A stretch of DNA of 64,000 nt, taken from the NCBI RefSeq assembly GCF_004000215.1, contig NZ_RBVY01000004.1, positions 456,351 through 520,350 of the forward strand, in the 5' to 3' direction. The notes below the pieces were generated by a model that worked only from the letters and a program-made list of their open reading frames with translations, searched no databases and had not been told where the DNA came from. The stretch comes from Nitratireductor alexandrii (GTDB lineage: Bacteria > Pseudomonadota > Alphaproteobacteria > Rhizobiales > Rhizobiaceae). Position numbers and translations under genes: made by a program. Each line of letters starts with the position of its first letter. Positions within the stretch are counted from its first letter, which is position 1. Shown here piece by piece: positions 8,658-17,789 of this stretch.

Positions 8658-9617
8658 CTACTTGGTCGACGCCAGGCCGGCACCGTCCGCCGTTGGCAGG
8701 CCCGGCTTGCCCGCTTCGGCCGGATTGCGGCGCACGAAATCGGCTTTCAGGCTTTGCGAGGTCTCGCGCGAACCGTCATGGCTCCAGCCCGGCGGCATGA
8801 ACAGGTAGCCCAGACGCTGTCGCAGCGTCAGACCGGGCGCGGCGGCGTCCTTGAACATGCCGATCCATTCGTGGAAGGCGACCTTGAACGGGTTGAAGGT
8901 ACCCAGGTTCTTGACGATGCCGTATCGTGGCCGCTCCTCTTCCAACTCCTCCACGAAGGTACCGAACATGCGGTCCCATATGATCAGCGTGCCGGCATAG
9001 TTGGCATCGAGATAGCGCGGATTGGTGGCGTGGTGGACGCGGTGATGCGACGGCGTGTTGAAAATCGCCTCGAACCAGCCCCACATCTTGCCGATCGTCT
9101 CGGTATGGATCCAGAACTGCCAGACCAGATTGAAGCCGAAGACGAAGGCGATCACCGCCGGATGGACGCCCAGCAGCACGATCGGCGCCTGCAACACGAA
9201 CATGCCGGTGAACGTGCCCGTCCACGACTGCCTGAGCGCGGTCGACAAATTATAGTGCTGGCTGGAATGGTGGTTGACGTGCTCGGCCCATACCCACCGG
9301 CAGCGATGGGCGATGCGATGATACCAGTAATAGCGCAGGTCATCGAGCAGGAAGGCGACGACGAACACCCACCAATGCAGGCCGAGATCGAACAGGCGGA
9401 ACTGCCAAACCCAGGACAGCGCCCAATAGGCGACGAAACCGAGCAATATGCCGGCCACCACATTGCCCGTGCCCATCATCAGACTGGTAAAGGTGTCACG
9501 GGTCTCGAACGCCCCCCTGGCGCGACCCGAGCGCACCAGCCACAGCTCCAGCAGGATCGCGGCGACGAAAAACGGGATCGCCAGTTCCGTGACTTTTGGA
9601 AAATCGTAGCCGTCCAT
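8658..9617 (-). CDS. Sterol desaturase / fatty acid hydroxylase family membrane enzyme
   Basis: A 319-residue membrane di-iron enzyme. It has about four N-terminal hydrophobic helices and the His boxes of the family: WYHRIAHRCRWVWAEHVNHHSS (HxxxH and HxxHH) and, further on, HHRVHHATNP (HxxHH). Such enzymes hydroxylate or desaturate lipids using O2; the actual substrate is unknown. The start at 9617 shares a base with the stop of the upstream gene (TGATG), so the two are translationally coupled. A longer in-frame N-terminus exists, but it runs through the upstream gene and is unlikely. Confidence 0.88.
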   Translation of the reverse strand: MDGYDFPKVTELAIPFFVAAILLELWLVRSGRARGAFETRDTFTSLMMGTGNVVAGILLGFVAYWALSWVWQFRLFDLGLHWWVFVVAFLLDDLRYYWYHRIAHRCRWVWAEHVNHHSSQHYNLSTALRQSWTGTFTGMFVLQAPIVLLGVHPAVIAFVFGFNLVWQFWIHTETIGKMWGWFEAIFNTPSHHRVHHATNPRYLDANYAGTLIIWDRMFGTFVEELEEERPRYGIVKNLGTFNPFKVAFHEWIGMFKDAAAPGLTLRQRLGYLFMPPGWSHDGSRETSQSLKADFVRRNPAEAGKPGLPTADGAGLASTK

Positions 9618-10048
9618 CAGGCGCTCTTTCGTTGCTCGTTGCGGTTGGCCGGCGAAAGCCGTTGCGACAGGCGCTGCACCTCCCCGGCGCTTGCGAACCG
9701 GAAACATCCGCCCGCCCAGGTGAAATCCCTGGTTTTCAGGCAAAGCGTGGCGCCGTCGGCGTCGACCGCGGCCAGGTCGGGCGGCCGCACGATACGGGTC
9801 AGAAAGTGCATTCCCACCGCCTGGACGATCCCCGTGCGGGTGCCGTCGAGCAGCAGAAACGCCGCCGTGGGCGGTGTCGTCAGAAGCACCTCGGCAATCG
9901 TCTCATTGGGAAAATCCTCGGCAAACCGCCGGCGCGCCCGATCCGCGTTCGCCAGTTCGGCCGCACGCGTTCCCCCGCTCGCATGCACCGCGACGAGGAC
10001 GGCCGCTATGCCGATCACGACGATGGCGACCAGGACCGTCAGGCTCAT
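9617..10048 (-). CDS. Hypothetical protein with one N-terminal membrane helix
   Basis: A 143-residue protein. Residues 1–20 (MSLTVLVAIVVIGIAAVLVAV) form a membrane anchor, and the rest is a soluble, probably periplasmic domain. The segment TAAFLLLDGTRTGIVQAVGMHFLTRI and Cys-containing strands (LCLKTRDFTWAGGCFRF) suggest a small beta-rich domain that reports or binds something, but no family is recognised. GGGAGAGAG precedes the ATG at 10048. It is coupled by a one-base overlap to the sterol desaturase-like gene, which suggests the two act together. Confidence 0.72.
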   Translation of the reverse strand: MSLTVLVAIVVIGIAAVLVAVHASGGTRAAELANADRARRRFAEDFPNETIAEVLLTTPPTAAFLLLDGTRTGIVQAVGMHFLTRIVRPPDLAAVDADGATLCLKTRDFTWAGGCFRFASAGEVQRLSQRLSPANRNEQRKSA

Positions 10049-10123
10049 GCCGGCTCTCTCCCGTCGGCGCTCCTTGCGCCCGGCACGCTGTAGCATTTTT
10101 GACGTAAACGTAAAAGAGAGTCG

Positions 10124-10942
10124 TCACCAGCCGCCGGTCGCGCGGCGCAAGATCAGCCAGTGCCTGCGCAGCGCCGAGGGCGCGGGCGCGTCGACGCCTT
10201 TGCTCTCGATTCGGTCGAGGCTTGCCTCGATTACGGCCAGTGGCAGGAATGCCGGACGCAGGCTGGCCGGCAGGCTCGGCGCGTCGCGCAAAAAAGCACC
10301 GAAATGATCACGGGCCAGCGCCAGCATGGCCGCAACAGCCCGCCCTACCCCGTCATCGTCGTCGTTGCTGAGAAAAGCCTCACGATCCGTCCCCACGGCG
10401 GCGAGCAGATCGGCCGGCACGTAGCATTGGCCGCGCGCGCGGTGCCGCGACAGGTCCTGCAACAGGCCGGTCATGGTCTGCGCGCACCCGGCATGGCCGG
10501 CCAAGTCGGCCTGGCCGGCGGCCGTCTCGGCGTCGAGCACCAGCGCGGCAAGCTGGATCAGCGCCGCGCCAGTTTCCCCGCAATAACCTTCCAGCGTCGT
10601 CCTGTCGGGCATCGGATCGTCGTAGAGGTCGAAGACACGCGCCTCCAGCATGGCCTCGAACGCGGCTACCGGCAGGCGATAGGCGTCGATCGCCGCAATC
10701 AGCGCGTCGGCGACGGGACTGCCGGTCGGCTGGCCGGCGGCGATCGCATCGCGCCACCATTGCAGCCGGATTTCGCCGGGCAGCGGTTCGCGAACCAGAT
10801 CCCGCACCCTGGCCGTCTCGACGTGAAAGGCATAAAGCGCAAACAGTGCCGGCCGCTTGTCTTCGGGCGCGTAAAGGGTCGCCAGATAACGGTCGGGATC
10901 GCCGGCGCGCACGATCTCGCGCACATGCGCATCGGCCGCCAT
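10124..10942 (-). CDS. Squalene/phytoene synthase-fold protein, NDUFAF6-like
   Basis: A 272-residue protein with the all-alpha squalene/phytoene synthase fold. The segment LYAFHVETARVRDLVREP followed by GEIRLQWWRDAI closely resembles human NDUFAF6 (…AFNVELAQVKD…, …MQFWKK…). The two Asp-rich DxxxD motifs that bind prenyl diphosphate in true synthases are not intact: HVETARVRD replaces the first, and QDLSRHRARGQ keeps only one Asp of the second. Prenyl transfer is therefore unlikely, and an NDUFAF6-type role in complex I assembly is the better inference. It starts one base after the Mth938-like gene ends and is co-transcribed with secDF. Confidence 0.82.
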   Translation of the reverse strand: MAADAHVREIVRAGDPDRYLATLYAPEDKRPALFALYAFHVETARVRDLVREPLPGEIRLQWWRDAIAAGQPTGSPVADALIAAIDAYRLPVAAFEAMLEARVFDLYDDPMPDRTTLEGYCGETGAALIQLAALVLDAETAAGQADLAGHAGCAQTMTGLLQDLSRHRARGQCYVPADLLAAVGTDREAFLSNDDDDGVGRAVAAMLALARDHFGAFLRDAPSLPASLRPAFLPLAVIEASLDRIESKGVDAPAPSALRRHWLILRRATGGW

Positions 10943-10943
10943 T

Positions 10944-11333
10944 TCAGGACACGGCGACCAGGGCCGCCGCCACGGCCCGATCCTCGGCCAGAAGCACGTT
11001 GTAGGTGCGCACGGCCGCTCCCGTCGACATCGCCTCCACCGTCAACCCGGCCGCGCGGACGGCCTCGCGCACCGCCTTGGGCAGCGGCTTCAGCGCCGTG
11101 CCGGTTCCGACCAGCAAAAGTTCGATCTCGGCTGCCTCGTCGAAGACACGGCCGAAATCGGTTTCGCCGAGCGCAGTCGCATCGGCCGGCTGCCAGCCGT
11201 GAATGCCCGACGGCACGCACAGGATGGAGCCGCGATGCGACATCTCGGCAAACCGGAAACCGCCATTGCCGTAGGCGTCGATCGGCGCCCGGCCCGGAAA
11301 ATGGGCCTCGCGCATGATGATACCGCCGGCCAT
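10944..11333 (-). CDS. Mth938-like (DUF498) protein, NDUFAF3-like
   Basis: A 129-residue small alpha/beta protein of the Mth938/DUF498 fold. It contains the family strand-helix blocks APIDAYGNGGFRF, GSILCVPSGIHGW, ELLLVGTGTALKPLPKAVR and TGAAVRTYNVLLAEDRAVAAAL. The human homologue NDUFAF3 is a mitochondrial complex I assembly factor. The gene begins eight bases after secDF ends, with GAGG at the junction as ribosome-binding site, and is followed directly by the NDUFAF6-like gene. The bacterial function is not established; an envelope or respiratory assembly role is inferred from homology and from the linkage to secDF. Confidence 0.85.
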   Translation of the reverse strand: MAGGIIMREAHFPGRAPIDAYGNGGFRFAEMSHRGSILCVPSGIHGWQPADATALGETDFGRVFDEAAEIELLLVGTGTALKPLPKAVREAVRAAGLTVEAMSTGAAVRTYNVLLAEDRAVAAALVAVS

Positions 11334-11340
11334 GGCCGCC

Positions 11341-13911
11341 TCAGGCTTTCGACGTTTCGGCCGGCGCGTCCTGATCGTCCTCCTTCGCCTCGTCCTTGCT
11401 GGCCGAAAGCGCGCCCGGCCGAAGCTTGAACAGGATCAGGATCGGCGCGGCGATGAAGATCGACGAATAGGTGCCGAACACCACGCCGAACAGCATTGCG
11501 GCCGTGAACGAACGGATCACCTCGCCGCCGAACAGGAACAGCGCCGTCAAGGCGAGCAAGGTGGTGACCGATGTCATCAAGGTGCGCGACAAGGTCAGGT
11601 TGATGGCGTTGTTGAGCAATTGCGGCAAGGGCATCTTCTTGTAACGCCGCAACTCCTCGCGCACCCGGTCATAGACGACCACCGTGTCGTTCAGCGAATA
11701 GCCGACAATGGTCAAAATGGCCGCGATCGAGGACTGATTGAACTCGATGCCGGAAATCACGAAAAAGCCGACCGTGATGACGATATCATGCACGGTGGCG
11801 ATGATCGCTCCGACCGCGAACTGCCATTCGAAGCGCAGCCAGATATAGACCATGATCAGGGCGAAGGCCGCCAGAACGCCGATCGTGCCCTGCATCGCGA
11901 GTTCGGACGAGACCGTCGGTCCGACGGTTTCCACACGGCGGATATCGTAGTCCTGCTCGAGCTCGCCGCGAACCTTGACCACGACGCTCTGTTCGGCGTT
12001 GTCGCCGGCCTCCTGCGAGGCGACGCGGATCAGCACATCGGTTTCGGTACCGAACTGCTGGACCTGGATATCCCCGATATTAAGATCGGAGAGCCGGCCG
12101 CGGATTTCGCCGATATCGGCGGCCTGACCGTCGCGCGTCTGCACCTCGATCAGCGATCCGCCCTTGAAGTCGATGCCGTAATTCATGCCCACGCCGATGA
12201 ACAGCACGACGGAAGCCACCGACAAAAAGGCGGAAAACGCGAAGGTGATGCGCCGGAAGCTCATGAATGCGATTTTCGTGCCGGGCCGGATCAGCGACAC
12301 GAACGAGCGCGGCAGCTCCTTCGGCCGGCGGCGGCGGACCCATTCGGCCAGCATCCAGCGGCTGAAGGTAAAGGCGGTGAAGACCGTCGTCACGATGCCG
12401 ATCGCCAGGGTCACGGCAAAACCGCGCACCGGCCCGCTGCCCAGATAAAACAGCACGACGGCCGCGATCAGCGTCGTCACGTTGGCATCGACGATGGTGG
12501 CGAAGGCGCGTGAGAAACCGGTATCGATCGCCTGAATCAGCGAGCGCCCGTTGCGCCGTTCCTCGCGGATACGCTCATAGATCAGCACGTTGGAATCGAC
12601 CGCCATGCCCATGGTCAGCACGATGCCGGCGATGCCGGGCAAGGTCAACGTGGCCCCGAGCACCGACAGGATCGCCACGATCATCCCGATATTGGCCAGC
12701 AGCGCCAGATTGGCCAGCACGCCGAGCGTGCCGTAGGCGGCGATCATGAACACCACTACCAGCACGGCGCCGATCAGGCCGGCAAGCTTGCCCGCGTCGA
12801 TGGAATCCTGGCCGAGCCCCGGCCCGACCGTGCGCTCCTCGATGATGGTCAGGGTTGCCGGCAGCGCGCCGGCGCGCAGCAGCACCGCCAGGTCGTTGGC
12901 GCTCTGAACGTCGAAATTGCCCGAGATCTGGCCCGTGCCGCCGAGGATCGGCTCGCGGATCTGCGGCGCCGAGATCACCTGCTCGTCGAGCACGATGGCA
13001 AACAGCCGACCGACATTTTCCTGGGTCGCCTGGCCGAACCGGGTCGCGCCCTTGGTGTCGAAGCGGAACGAAACGACCGGCTCGTTGGTGCGCTGGTCGA
13101 ACGTCGCCTGCGCGTCGACCAGGTTTTCGCCCGACACGATGACGCGGTTTTCGATCAGATAGGGCACCGGCGGATCGTCGGTGGAATAAAGCACCGTCGT
13201 GCCCGGCGGCGGGCGGCTTTCGATCGCCTCCTGCACCGGCACCGAGGTGTCGACCATCTGGAAGGTCAGCTTCGCGGTCTGGCCGAGAATGTCCTTCAGG
13301 CGCTGCGGGTCCTGCAGCCCGGGCACCTGAACCAGGATTCGGTCGTCGCCCTGTCTCTGGATGATCGGTTCGGTGGTGCCGAGTTCGTTGACGCGCCGGC
13401 CGACGACTTCGATCGACTGCGACAGCGCGGAAGCGAGGCGATAGGTGATGCCCTCATCGGTCAGCGTGAAGCGCAGCAGGCCCGGCTCCGGCTCTTCGAG
13501 CGCGAGTTCGGTCACCGTGCCGCCGGCGAACAGGCCGGCAGAGACCGGCTCGGTCAACTGCGCCAGTGCCTCCTTGGCGCGCTCGACATCGCCGGCGTCG
13601 CGCACGCGCACCTGGACGGTGCGGCTCGAACCGGAAAGCCCAGTATAGCCGATGCGGGCGTCGCGCAGCAGGCGGCGCACGTCGTCGCGGGTCGATTCGA
13701 GGCGCTCCTCGATCAGGTCCCGCCTTTCGATCTGCAACAGGATGTGCGAGCCGCCCTGCAGGTCGAGGCCGAGCGTCATCTGGCGCTTCGGCAACCAGTC
13801 CGGCAGACTGGCAACAGTCGCCTGGGAAAAAAGGTTGGGCGCGGCGAACACGATCCCGGCCAGAACGGCCAGCCAGATCAGAGTCGTCTTCCAGCGGGTG
13901 AAATACAGCAT
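11341..13911 (-). CDS. secDF: SecDF fused protein-export membrane protein
   Basis: An 856-residue natural fusion of SecD and SecF, the proton-driven subunits that pull exported proteins through SecYEG. The SecD half begins with a signal-anchor helix and QMTLGLDLQGGSHILLQIER, then the large periplasmic P1 region, then a six-helix RND domain with GMAVDSNVLIYERIREE. The SecF half starts near residue 545 with a second anchor, NYGIDFKGGSLIEV, and ends in a domain containing YSLNDTVVVYDRVREEL. The charged C-terminal tail is cytoplasmic. The fusion is typical of rhizobial genomes. It lies downstream of yajC. Confidence 0.96.
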   Translation of the reverse strand: MLYFTRWKTTLIWLAVLAGIVFAAPNLFSQATVASLPDWLPKRQMTLGLDLQGGSHILLQIERRDLIEERLESTRDDVRRLLRDARIGYTGLSGSSRTVQVRVRDAGDVERAKEALAQLTEPVSAGLFAGGTVTELALEEPEPGLLRFTLTDEGITYRLASALSQSIEVVGRRVNELGTTEPIIQRQGDDRILVQVPGLQDPQRLKDILGQTAKLTFQMVDTSVPVQEAIESRPPPGTTVLYSTDDPPVPYLIENRVIVSGENLVDAQATFDQRTNEPVVSFRFDTKGATRFGQATQENVGRLFAIVLDEQVISAPQIREPILGGTGQISGNFDVQSANDLAVLLRAGALPATLTIIEERTVGPGLGQDSIDAGKLAGLIGAVLVVVFMIAAYGTLGVLANLALLANIGMIVAILSVLGATLTLPGIAGIVLTMGMAVDSNVLIYERIREERRNGRSLIQAIDTGFSRAFATIVDANVTTLIAAVVLFYLGSGPVRGFAVTLAIGIVTTVFTAFTFSRWMLAEWVRRRRPKELPRSFVSLIRPGTKIAFMSFRRITFAFSAFLSVASVVLFIGVGMNYGIDFKGGSLIEVQTRDGQAADIGEIRGRLSDLNIGDIQVQQFGTETDVLIRVASQEAGDNAEQSVVVKVRGELEQDYDIRRVETVGPTVSSELAMQGTIGVLAAFALIMVYIWLRFEWQFAVGAIIATVHDIVITVGFFVISGIEFNQSSIAAILTIVGYSLNDTVVVYDRVREELRRYKKMPLPQLLNNAINLTLSRTLMTSVTTLLALTALFLFGGEVIRSFTAAMLFGVVFGTYSSIFIAAPILILFKLRPGALSASKDEAKEDDQDAPAETSKA

Positions 13912-13959
13912 CAGCCTGTCCGTCGGGGCGAAAACGAGATCATTTCACCCTGTTCTGGG

Positions 13960-14301
13960 TTATTTTTTGGCGTTCTGGTTGGCGACCGGCTCGCCCTTGA
14001 CCCGCACTTCCGCGATCGTGGCGCGCATCGCCGTCACCTTCATGCCGCCGCCGAGATCGATTTCCAATTCGTGGTCGTTGATGACCTTGGTGACCTTGCC
14101 GACCAGACCGCCGCCGGTGATCACCGAATCGCCCCTGCGGATCGCCGCCAGCATTTCCTGGCGTTTTTTCATCGTCTGGCGCTGCGGCCGAATGATGAGA
14201 AAATACATGATCACGAAGATCAGCACGAACGGCAGGATGCTGATCAGCATGTCGGAGCCGCCAGCAGCCCCTGTTTGCGCATAAGCCGGTGTTACGAACA
14301 T
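13960..14301 (-). CDS. yajC: Preprotein translocase subunit YajC
   Basis: A 113-residue accessory subunit of the SecDF–YajC complex. After a short N-terminus (MFVTPAYAQTGAAGGSD) there is one membrane helix (ISILPFVLIFVIMYFLII) followed at once by the family hallmark RPQRQTMKKRQEML. Then comes the small cytoplasmic beta domain GDSVITGGGLVGKVTKV. The ATG at 14301 is preceded by AGGAG, which decides the start over a longer in-frame extension. It is the first gene of the yajC–secDF–NDUFAF3-like–NDUFAF6-like cluster. It is divergent from the AAA ATPase gene, with 165 bases between them for both promoters. Confidence 0.95.
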   Translation of the reverse strand: MFVTPAYAQTGAAGGSDMLISILPFVLIFVIMYFLIIRPQRQTMKKRQEMLAAIRRGDSVITGGGLVGKVTKVINDHELEIDLGGGMKVTAMRATIAEVRVKGEPVANQNAKK

Positions 14302-14466
14302 AGAATTCTCCTGAGAACGCCGCCGTGCGCAAAAGGCCCCGGCCGAAGGTGGGCGGAATATAGTCTCTCGCGCCTTCATTGCAACCGGATGGACCGGGTT
14401 TCGGCCCGCTTTTGCCGGCGGCACGCGCGTGGTAGAGCGCGCAGACATAATTCAGGACGGACGGAA

Positions 14467-15333
14467 ATGACAGAAGCCCGCAGCGAAACCCTTGGTGAAA
14501 AACTCGACCGGCTGATCGCGGCGGTGTCGCGCCTGGCCCCGCCGCCGCCGGCAGCGCCCGATTTCGACGCCGCCGACTGCTTCGTGTGGGAAGCCGAAAC
14601 CGGCATGCTCACCCCGGTGGAGCGGGTCAACCGGGTGGAGATCGATCTGATCAAGGGCGTCGACCGTGTGCGCGACATCCTGGTCGACAACACGCAGCGT
14701 TTCGCCGACGGCTACCCGGCCAACAACGTGCTTTTGTGGGGCGCGCGCGGCATGGGCAAGTCGTCTCTGGTCAAGGCGGCGCACGCCGCCGTCAACGCGA
14801 GCCACGCGGCCCGGCTGCGCCTGATCGAAATCCACCGCGAGGACATCGACACGCTGCCCGCCCTGCTGGCCCTGCTCAAGGGCGTCGCGCATCGCTTCAT
14901 CCTGTTTTGCGACGATCTGTCCTTCGACCACGACGACACCTCCTATAAGTCGCTGAAGGCGGCTCTGGAGGGCGGTGTGGAGGGCCGGCCCGACAACGTC
15001 ATCTTCTACGCCACCTCGAACCGCCGGCATCTCCTGCCGCGCGACATGATCGAAAACGAGCGCTCCACCGCCATCAACCCGTCCGAGGCGGTGGAGGAAA
15101 AAGTCTCGCTGTCGGACCGGTTCGGCCTGTGGCTCGGTTTCCACAAATGCTCCCAGGACGACTATCTCGCCATGGTCGACGGCTACGTCTCCCACTACGG
15201 CTTGGCGATCGACGCCGAGACCCTGCGCGCGCAGGCGCTGGAATGGGCGACCACGCGCGGTTCGCGCTCGGGCCGCGTCGCCTGGCAGTTCGTCCAGGAT
15301 CTGGCCGGACGGCTCGGCCGCAGGCTGGGCTGA
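14467..15333 (+). CDS. DUF815 AAA-type ATPase
   Basis: A 288-residue P-loop ATPase of the DUF815 family. Walker A is GARGMGKSSL (about residue 96), and Walker B is RFILFCDDLSFD. A sensor-1 Asn is likely in NVIFYATSNRRHLLPRDM, a typical DUF815 block, and VSLSDRFGLWLGF supplies a DRFGL motif. The family is found throughout alphaproteobacteria next to the yajC–secDF or surE–pcm genes and has no assigned function that I can name. The single ATG at 14467 follows GGACGGAA. Confidence 0.88.
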   Translation: MTEARSETLGEKLDRLIAAVSRLAPPPPAAPDFDAADCFVWEAETGMLTPVERVNRVEIDLIKGVDRVRDILVDNTQRFADGYPANNVLLWGARGMGKSSLVKAAHAAVNASHAARLRLIEIHREDIDTLPALLALLKGVAHRFILFCDDLSFDHDDTSYKSLKAALEGGVEGRPDNVIFYATSNRRHLLPRDMIENERSTAINPSEAVEEKVSLSDRFGLWLGFHKCSQDDYLAMVDGYVSHYGLAIDAETLRAQALEWATTRGSRSGRVAWQFVQDLAGRLGRRLG

Positions 15334-15352
15334 GCGGCTGCGCACAACGAAA

Positions 15353-15378
15353 TCGCCCGCCCCTTGCGGGACGGGCGA
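15353..15378. terminator. GC-rich hairpin between convergent genes
   Basis: TCGCCCGCCCC (15353–15363) pairs with GGGACGGGCGA (15368–15378) with one mismatch and a TTGC loop. It lies between the DUF815 ATPase gene and the convergent nlpD-like gene. A and T residues flank it only weakly. Confidence 0.45.
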
Positions 15379-15431
15379 AGCTGGCGGGCCCGACTGGAGG
15401 CGATGACCCGCTGCCTACTGTTTAGGGCGCC

Positions 15432-17009
15432 CTATTCGAGATAACCGGTCGGATCGACCGGCACGGAATCCTTGCGCACCTCGAAATGGAGTTTCGGCAG
15501 GTCAGCCGAACCGCTCATGCCCGAGCGTGCGATCTCCTGGCCGCGCCGCACCTTGTCGCCGCGCGCCACCTTCAACTGGCTGGCATGGCCGTAAACGGTA
15601 ACCAAGCCGTCCTCGTGACGCACCAGAACCGTATTGCCGAATTCCTTCAGCCCGTCGCCCGCATAGATCACGACGCCGTTCTCGGCCGCCTTGACCGGCG
15701 TGCCTTCCGGCACGGCGATGTCGATGCCGTCATTCGGCTTGGAGCCGGTCTTGCGGCCGTAGCCGGCGATGACCCGGCCGCGCACCGGCCAGCGCATGCG
15801 CTCCACGCCGGTCGCTTCCGGCGCGACGGCTGCGCTTTTGGTGACGGTTTCGGCGATCGCCTTGTCGGAGGAACCGCGCGCGGTCTTGTCGGCTTCCGGC
15901 GGCGTGTAGGCCGTTACCGGGCTTTTCGTTGCATCGGATGCGCGTTTTTCGCCCGTGCCGGCGGTCTTGATCGGGTCGACGGGCTCGTCCGCCCGCACGA
16001 GCACCTGGCCGGACGCGGGAATGCGCAACTTCTGTCCGATGCGCAAATGGCCGTCACTCAGGCCGTTGGCCTGCTTGATCGCAGCGGCGGTGGTGCCGCG
16101 CTGGCGCGCGATGCCATAAAGCGTATCGCCGGCCACGACCGTGTAGGTCCCGTCCTTGGCGGGCGAAGGCGTGGCGGATGCCTTTTGCGTGGCGACGTCG
16201 CTGGTCTCGGCGGAAGCGACGCGCTGCTTGGGCTTCGGCGTCTGCGGCAGGATTGCCACGCTGCGGTCCGGCGAACGGCTCGGCAGCGGCACCTTGTCGG
16301 CCGGGACGTCGTAGCGTGAACCGCGCGAGGACTTCGCCTCCATCACGTTGGGATTGGCGTCGGGCGCCGAAATCGGCGCCTTGCGCGAATAGACATAAGT
16401 CGGGATCACTACCTTTTGGCCCGCAGACAATTCCCCGGCCGACTCCATGTCGTTGACCTTCATGATCGCCTTGACCGGCACGCCGAAGCGACGCGAGAGA
16501 TTGTAGAGCGTTTCGCCTTCGCGGACCGTCACCTGGGTTCCGCCGGCCCGCGTCCAGCCCTCGCCATCCGCATCAGCGCCGGCCGGCGCCGGGGCGGGAG
16601 CCGCGGCAACAACCTGGCGCGGCGCGGCCGGGGCCACCGGCTCAGGAGCAACCGGCTCGGCCCGCGCCACCTCGACCGGCCGTGCCGGCATTGGCTGGCG
16701 GACGGGCGCCGGCAGCGTCTGGCGCTGAACGCTCCCGGTGCGGACTTCGACGGGTTCGACGGCGCGCCGATTGACCGAGCCGGTATAGGTCTGGTCGACC
16801 GGGGCCGGCCGTGGGCTCACATCGCCGGGAAAGGGCTGATCGATCACGTTGCCGAGAATGGCGCGCTGATTGGCCGTGGACGCGGTGAAAATCTCTTCAT
16901 CGAAACGCATCGCGCCGGAACTGCAGCCGGCCAGAAAGCTGCCGGCGGCCAGAATGGCCGTCATGCGGGCGAAATCGCGCCCGGCTATGCCCAAGACTTT
17001 GATACGCAT
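15432..17009 (-). CDS. NlpD-like LysM–LytM lipoprotein (degenerate M23)
   Basis: A 525-residue lipoprotein. The lipobox is SFLAGCSS near residue 26–30. A Pro/Ala-rich linker follows, then LysM 1 (about 156–200, VTVREGETLYNLSRRFGV), LysM 2 (about 288–331, YTVVAGDTLYGIARQRG) and a C-terminal M23/LytM domain (about 405–525). The zinc-binding HxxxD of active M23 enzymes reads NDGID here, with Asn for the first His, as in E. coli NlpD. YGHAS and LHFEV remain. It is therefore probably an amidase activator at the division site, not a peptidase. The gene order surE–pcm–nlpD matches E. coli. ATG 17009 is used; a GTG six codons upstream is possible. Confidence 0.88.
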   Translation of the reverse strand: MRIKVLGIAGRDFARMTAILAAGSFLAGCSSGAMRFDEEIFTASTANQRAILGNVIDQPFPGDVSPRPAPVDQTYTGSVNRRAVEPVEVRTGSVQRQTLPAPVRQPMPARPVEVARAEPVAPEPVAPAAPRQVVAAAPAPAPAGADADGEGWTRAGGTQVTVREGETLYNLSRRFGVPVKAIMKVNDMESAGELSAGQKVVIPTYVYSRKAPISAPDANPNVMEAKSSRGSRYDVPADKVPLPSRSPDRSVAILPQTPKPKQRVASAETSDVATQKASATPSPAKDGTYTVVAGDTLYGIARQRGTTAAAIKQANGLSDGHLRIGQKLRIPASGQVLVRADEPVDPIKTAGTGEKRASDATKSPVTAYTPPEADKTARGSSDKAIAETVTKSAAVAPEATGVERMRWPVRGRVIAGYGRKTGSKPNDGIDIAVPEGTPVKAAENGVVIYAGDGLKEFGNTVLVRHEDGLVTVYGHASQLKVARGDKVRRGQEIARSGMSGSADLPKLHFEVRKDSVPVDPTGYLE

Positions 17010-17135
17010 CGCAATACTCGCGAACACCGGTTACGGAACGTCACTCACCCAAAATTAAAGCGCGTTAATCTTACTGCCGCGTTAAGATGGCGCGACGCGC
17101 GGCGCGATTTCGCGAATTGCGTGAAAAGGCCGGCT

Positions 17136-17789
17136 TCAGATCGCCGCGGCCACGCCTTCGAGCAAGGGCTGGAAACGCACGACGCCGATATCGCTCCGGT
17201 CGAAACGGCTCCCCACCTTTTGCAGATGGACCAGCGCCTGCTCGCCCTCGCCCGGCCCGATCGGTGCGATCATCAGCCCGTTCGTCGACAATTGATCGAC
17301 GAAATTGCGCGGCAGGGCCGAGAACGCGGCCCAACACACGATGCGGTCGAACGCCCCTTCGCCGGCGAGCCCGTTGGCCGCATCGGCCTGGCGCACGACC
17401 ACATTGGCGATACCGAGCGCGTCGAGGCGGTGACGGGCCTGGTCGACCAGCGTCTTGTAGTGATCGACGGTGACGACGCGGCCGGCAAGCTGCGCCATCA
17501 GCGCGGCCGTGTAGCCCGACCCGGTGCCGATCTCCAGAACGCGGTGCTTCGGCTCCAGACCGAGCGCATGCACGATCTGGGCCTGCAGGTCGATCCCTTC
17601 CAGCGTTTCCCCGCATTCGATCGGGATCATCCGGTCGCACCACACGACGGACTGCCACTGGCCGGACACGAAACCGCGCCGCGGCACCGCCTCGATCGCG
17701 GCGATCAGCCGCTTGTCGTCGACGCCCTTGGCGCGGGCGCGCAGCAGGAAGGCGGCGAAACCCTCGCGATCGTCGCCGGCACGGGTCAT
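17136..17789 (-). CDS. pcm: Protein-L-isoaspartate O-methyltransferase
   Basis: A 217-residue AdoMet-dependent repair enzyme that methylates isoaspartyl residues in aged proteins. The motif I glycine loop is [18 protein letters not shown], and the upstream family block is [36 protein letters not shown] and [21 protein letters not shown] are later class I methyltransferase motifs. The typical PCMT stretch before the substrate loop is present as [12 protein letters not shown]. Its start overlaps the stop of surE by four bases (ATGA), so the two are co-translated. Confidence 0.93.
   Translation of the reverse strand: MTRAGDDREGFAAFLLRARAKGVDDKRLIAAIEAVPRRGFVSGQWQSVVWCDRMIPIECGETLEGIDLQAQIVHALGLEPKHRVLEIGTGSGYTAALMAQLAGRVVTVDHYKTLVDQARHRLDALGIANVVVRQADAANGLAGEGAFDRIVCWAAFSALPRNFVDQLSTNGLMIAPIGPGEGEQALVHLQKVGSRFDRSDIGVVRFQPLLEGVAAAI

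Noticed and set aside
8658-10942. Terpenoid or hopanoid cluster (sterol desaturase near a squalene/phytoene synthase-like gene)
   Set aside because: The synthase-fold protein lacks both intact Asp-rich motifs and resembles NDUFAF6; no other terpenoid genes are present.
17041-17095. CtrA site upstream of the nlpD-like gene
   Set aside because: TTAA repeats are present but the spacing is six bases, not the seven of the CtrA motif.
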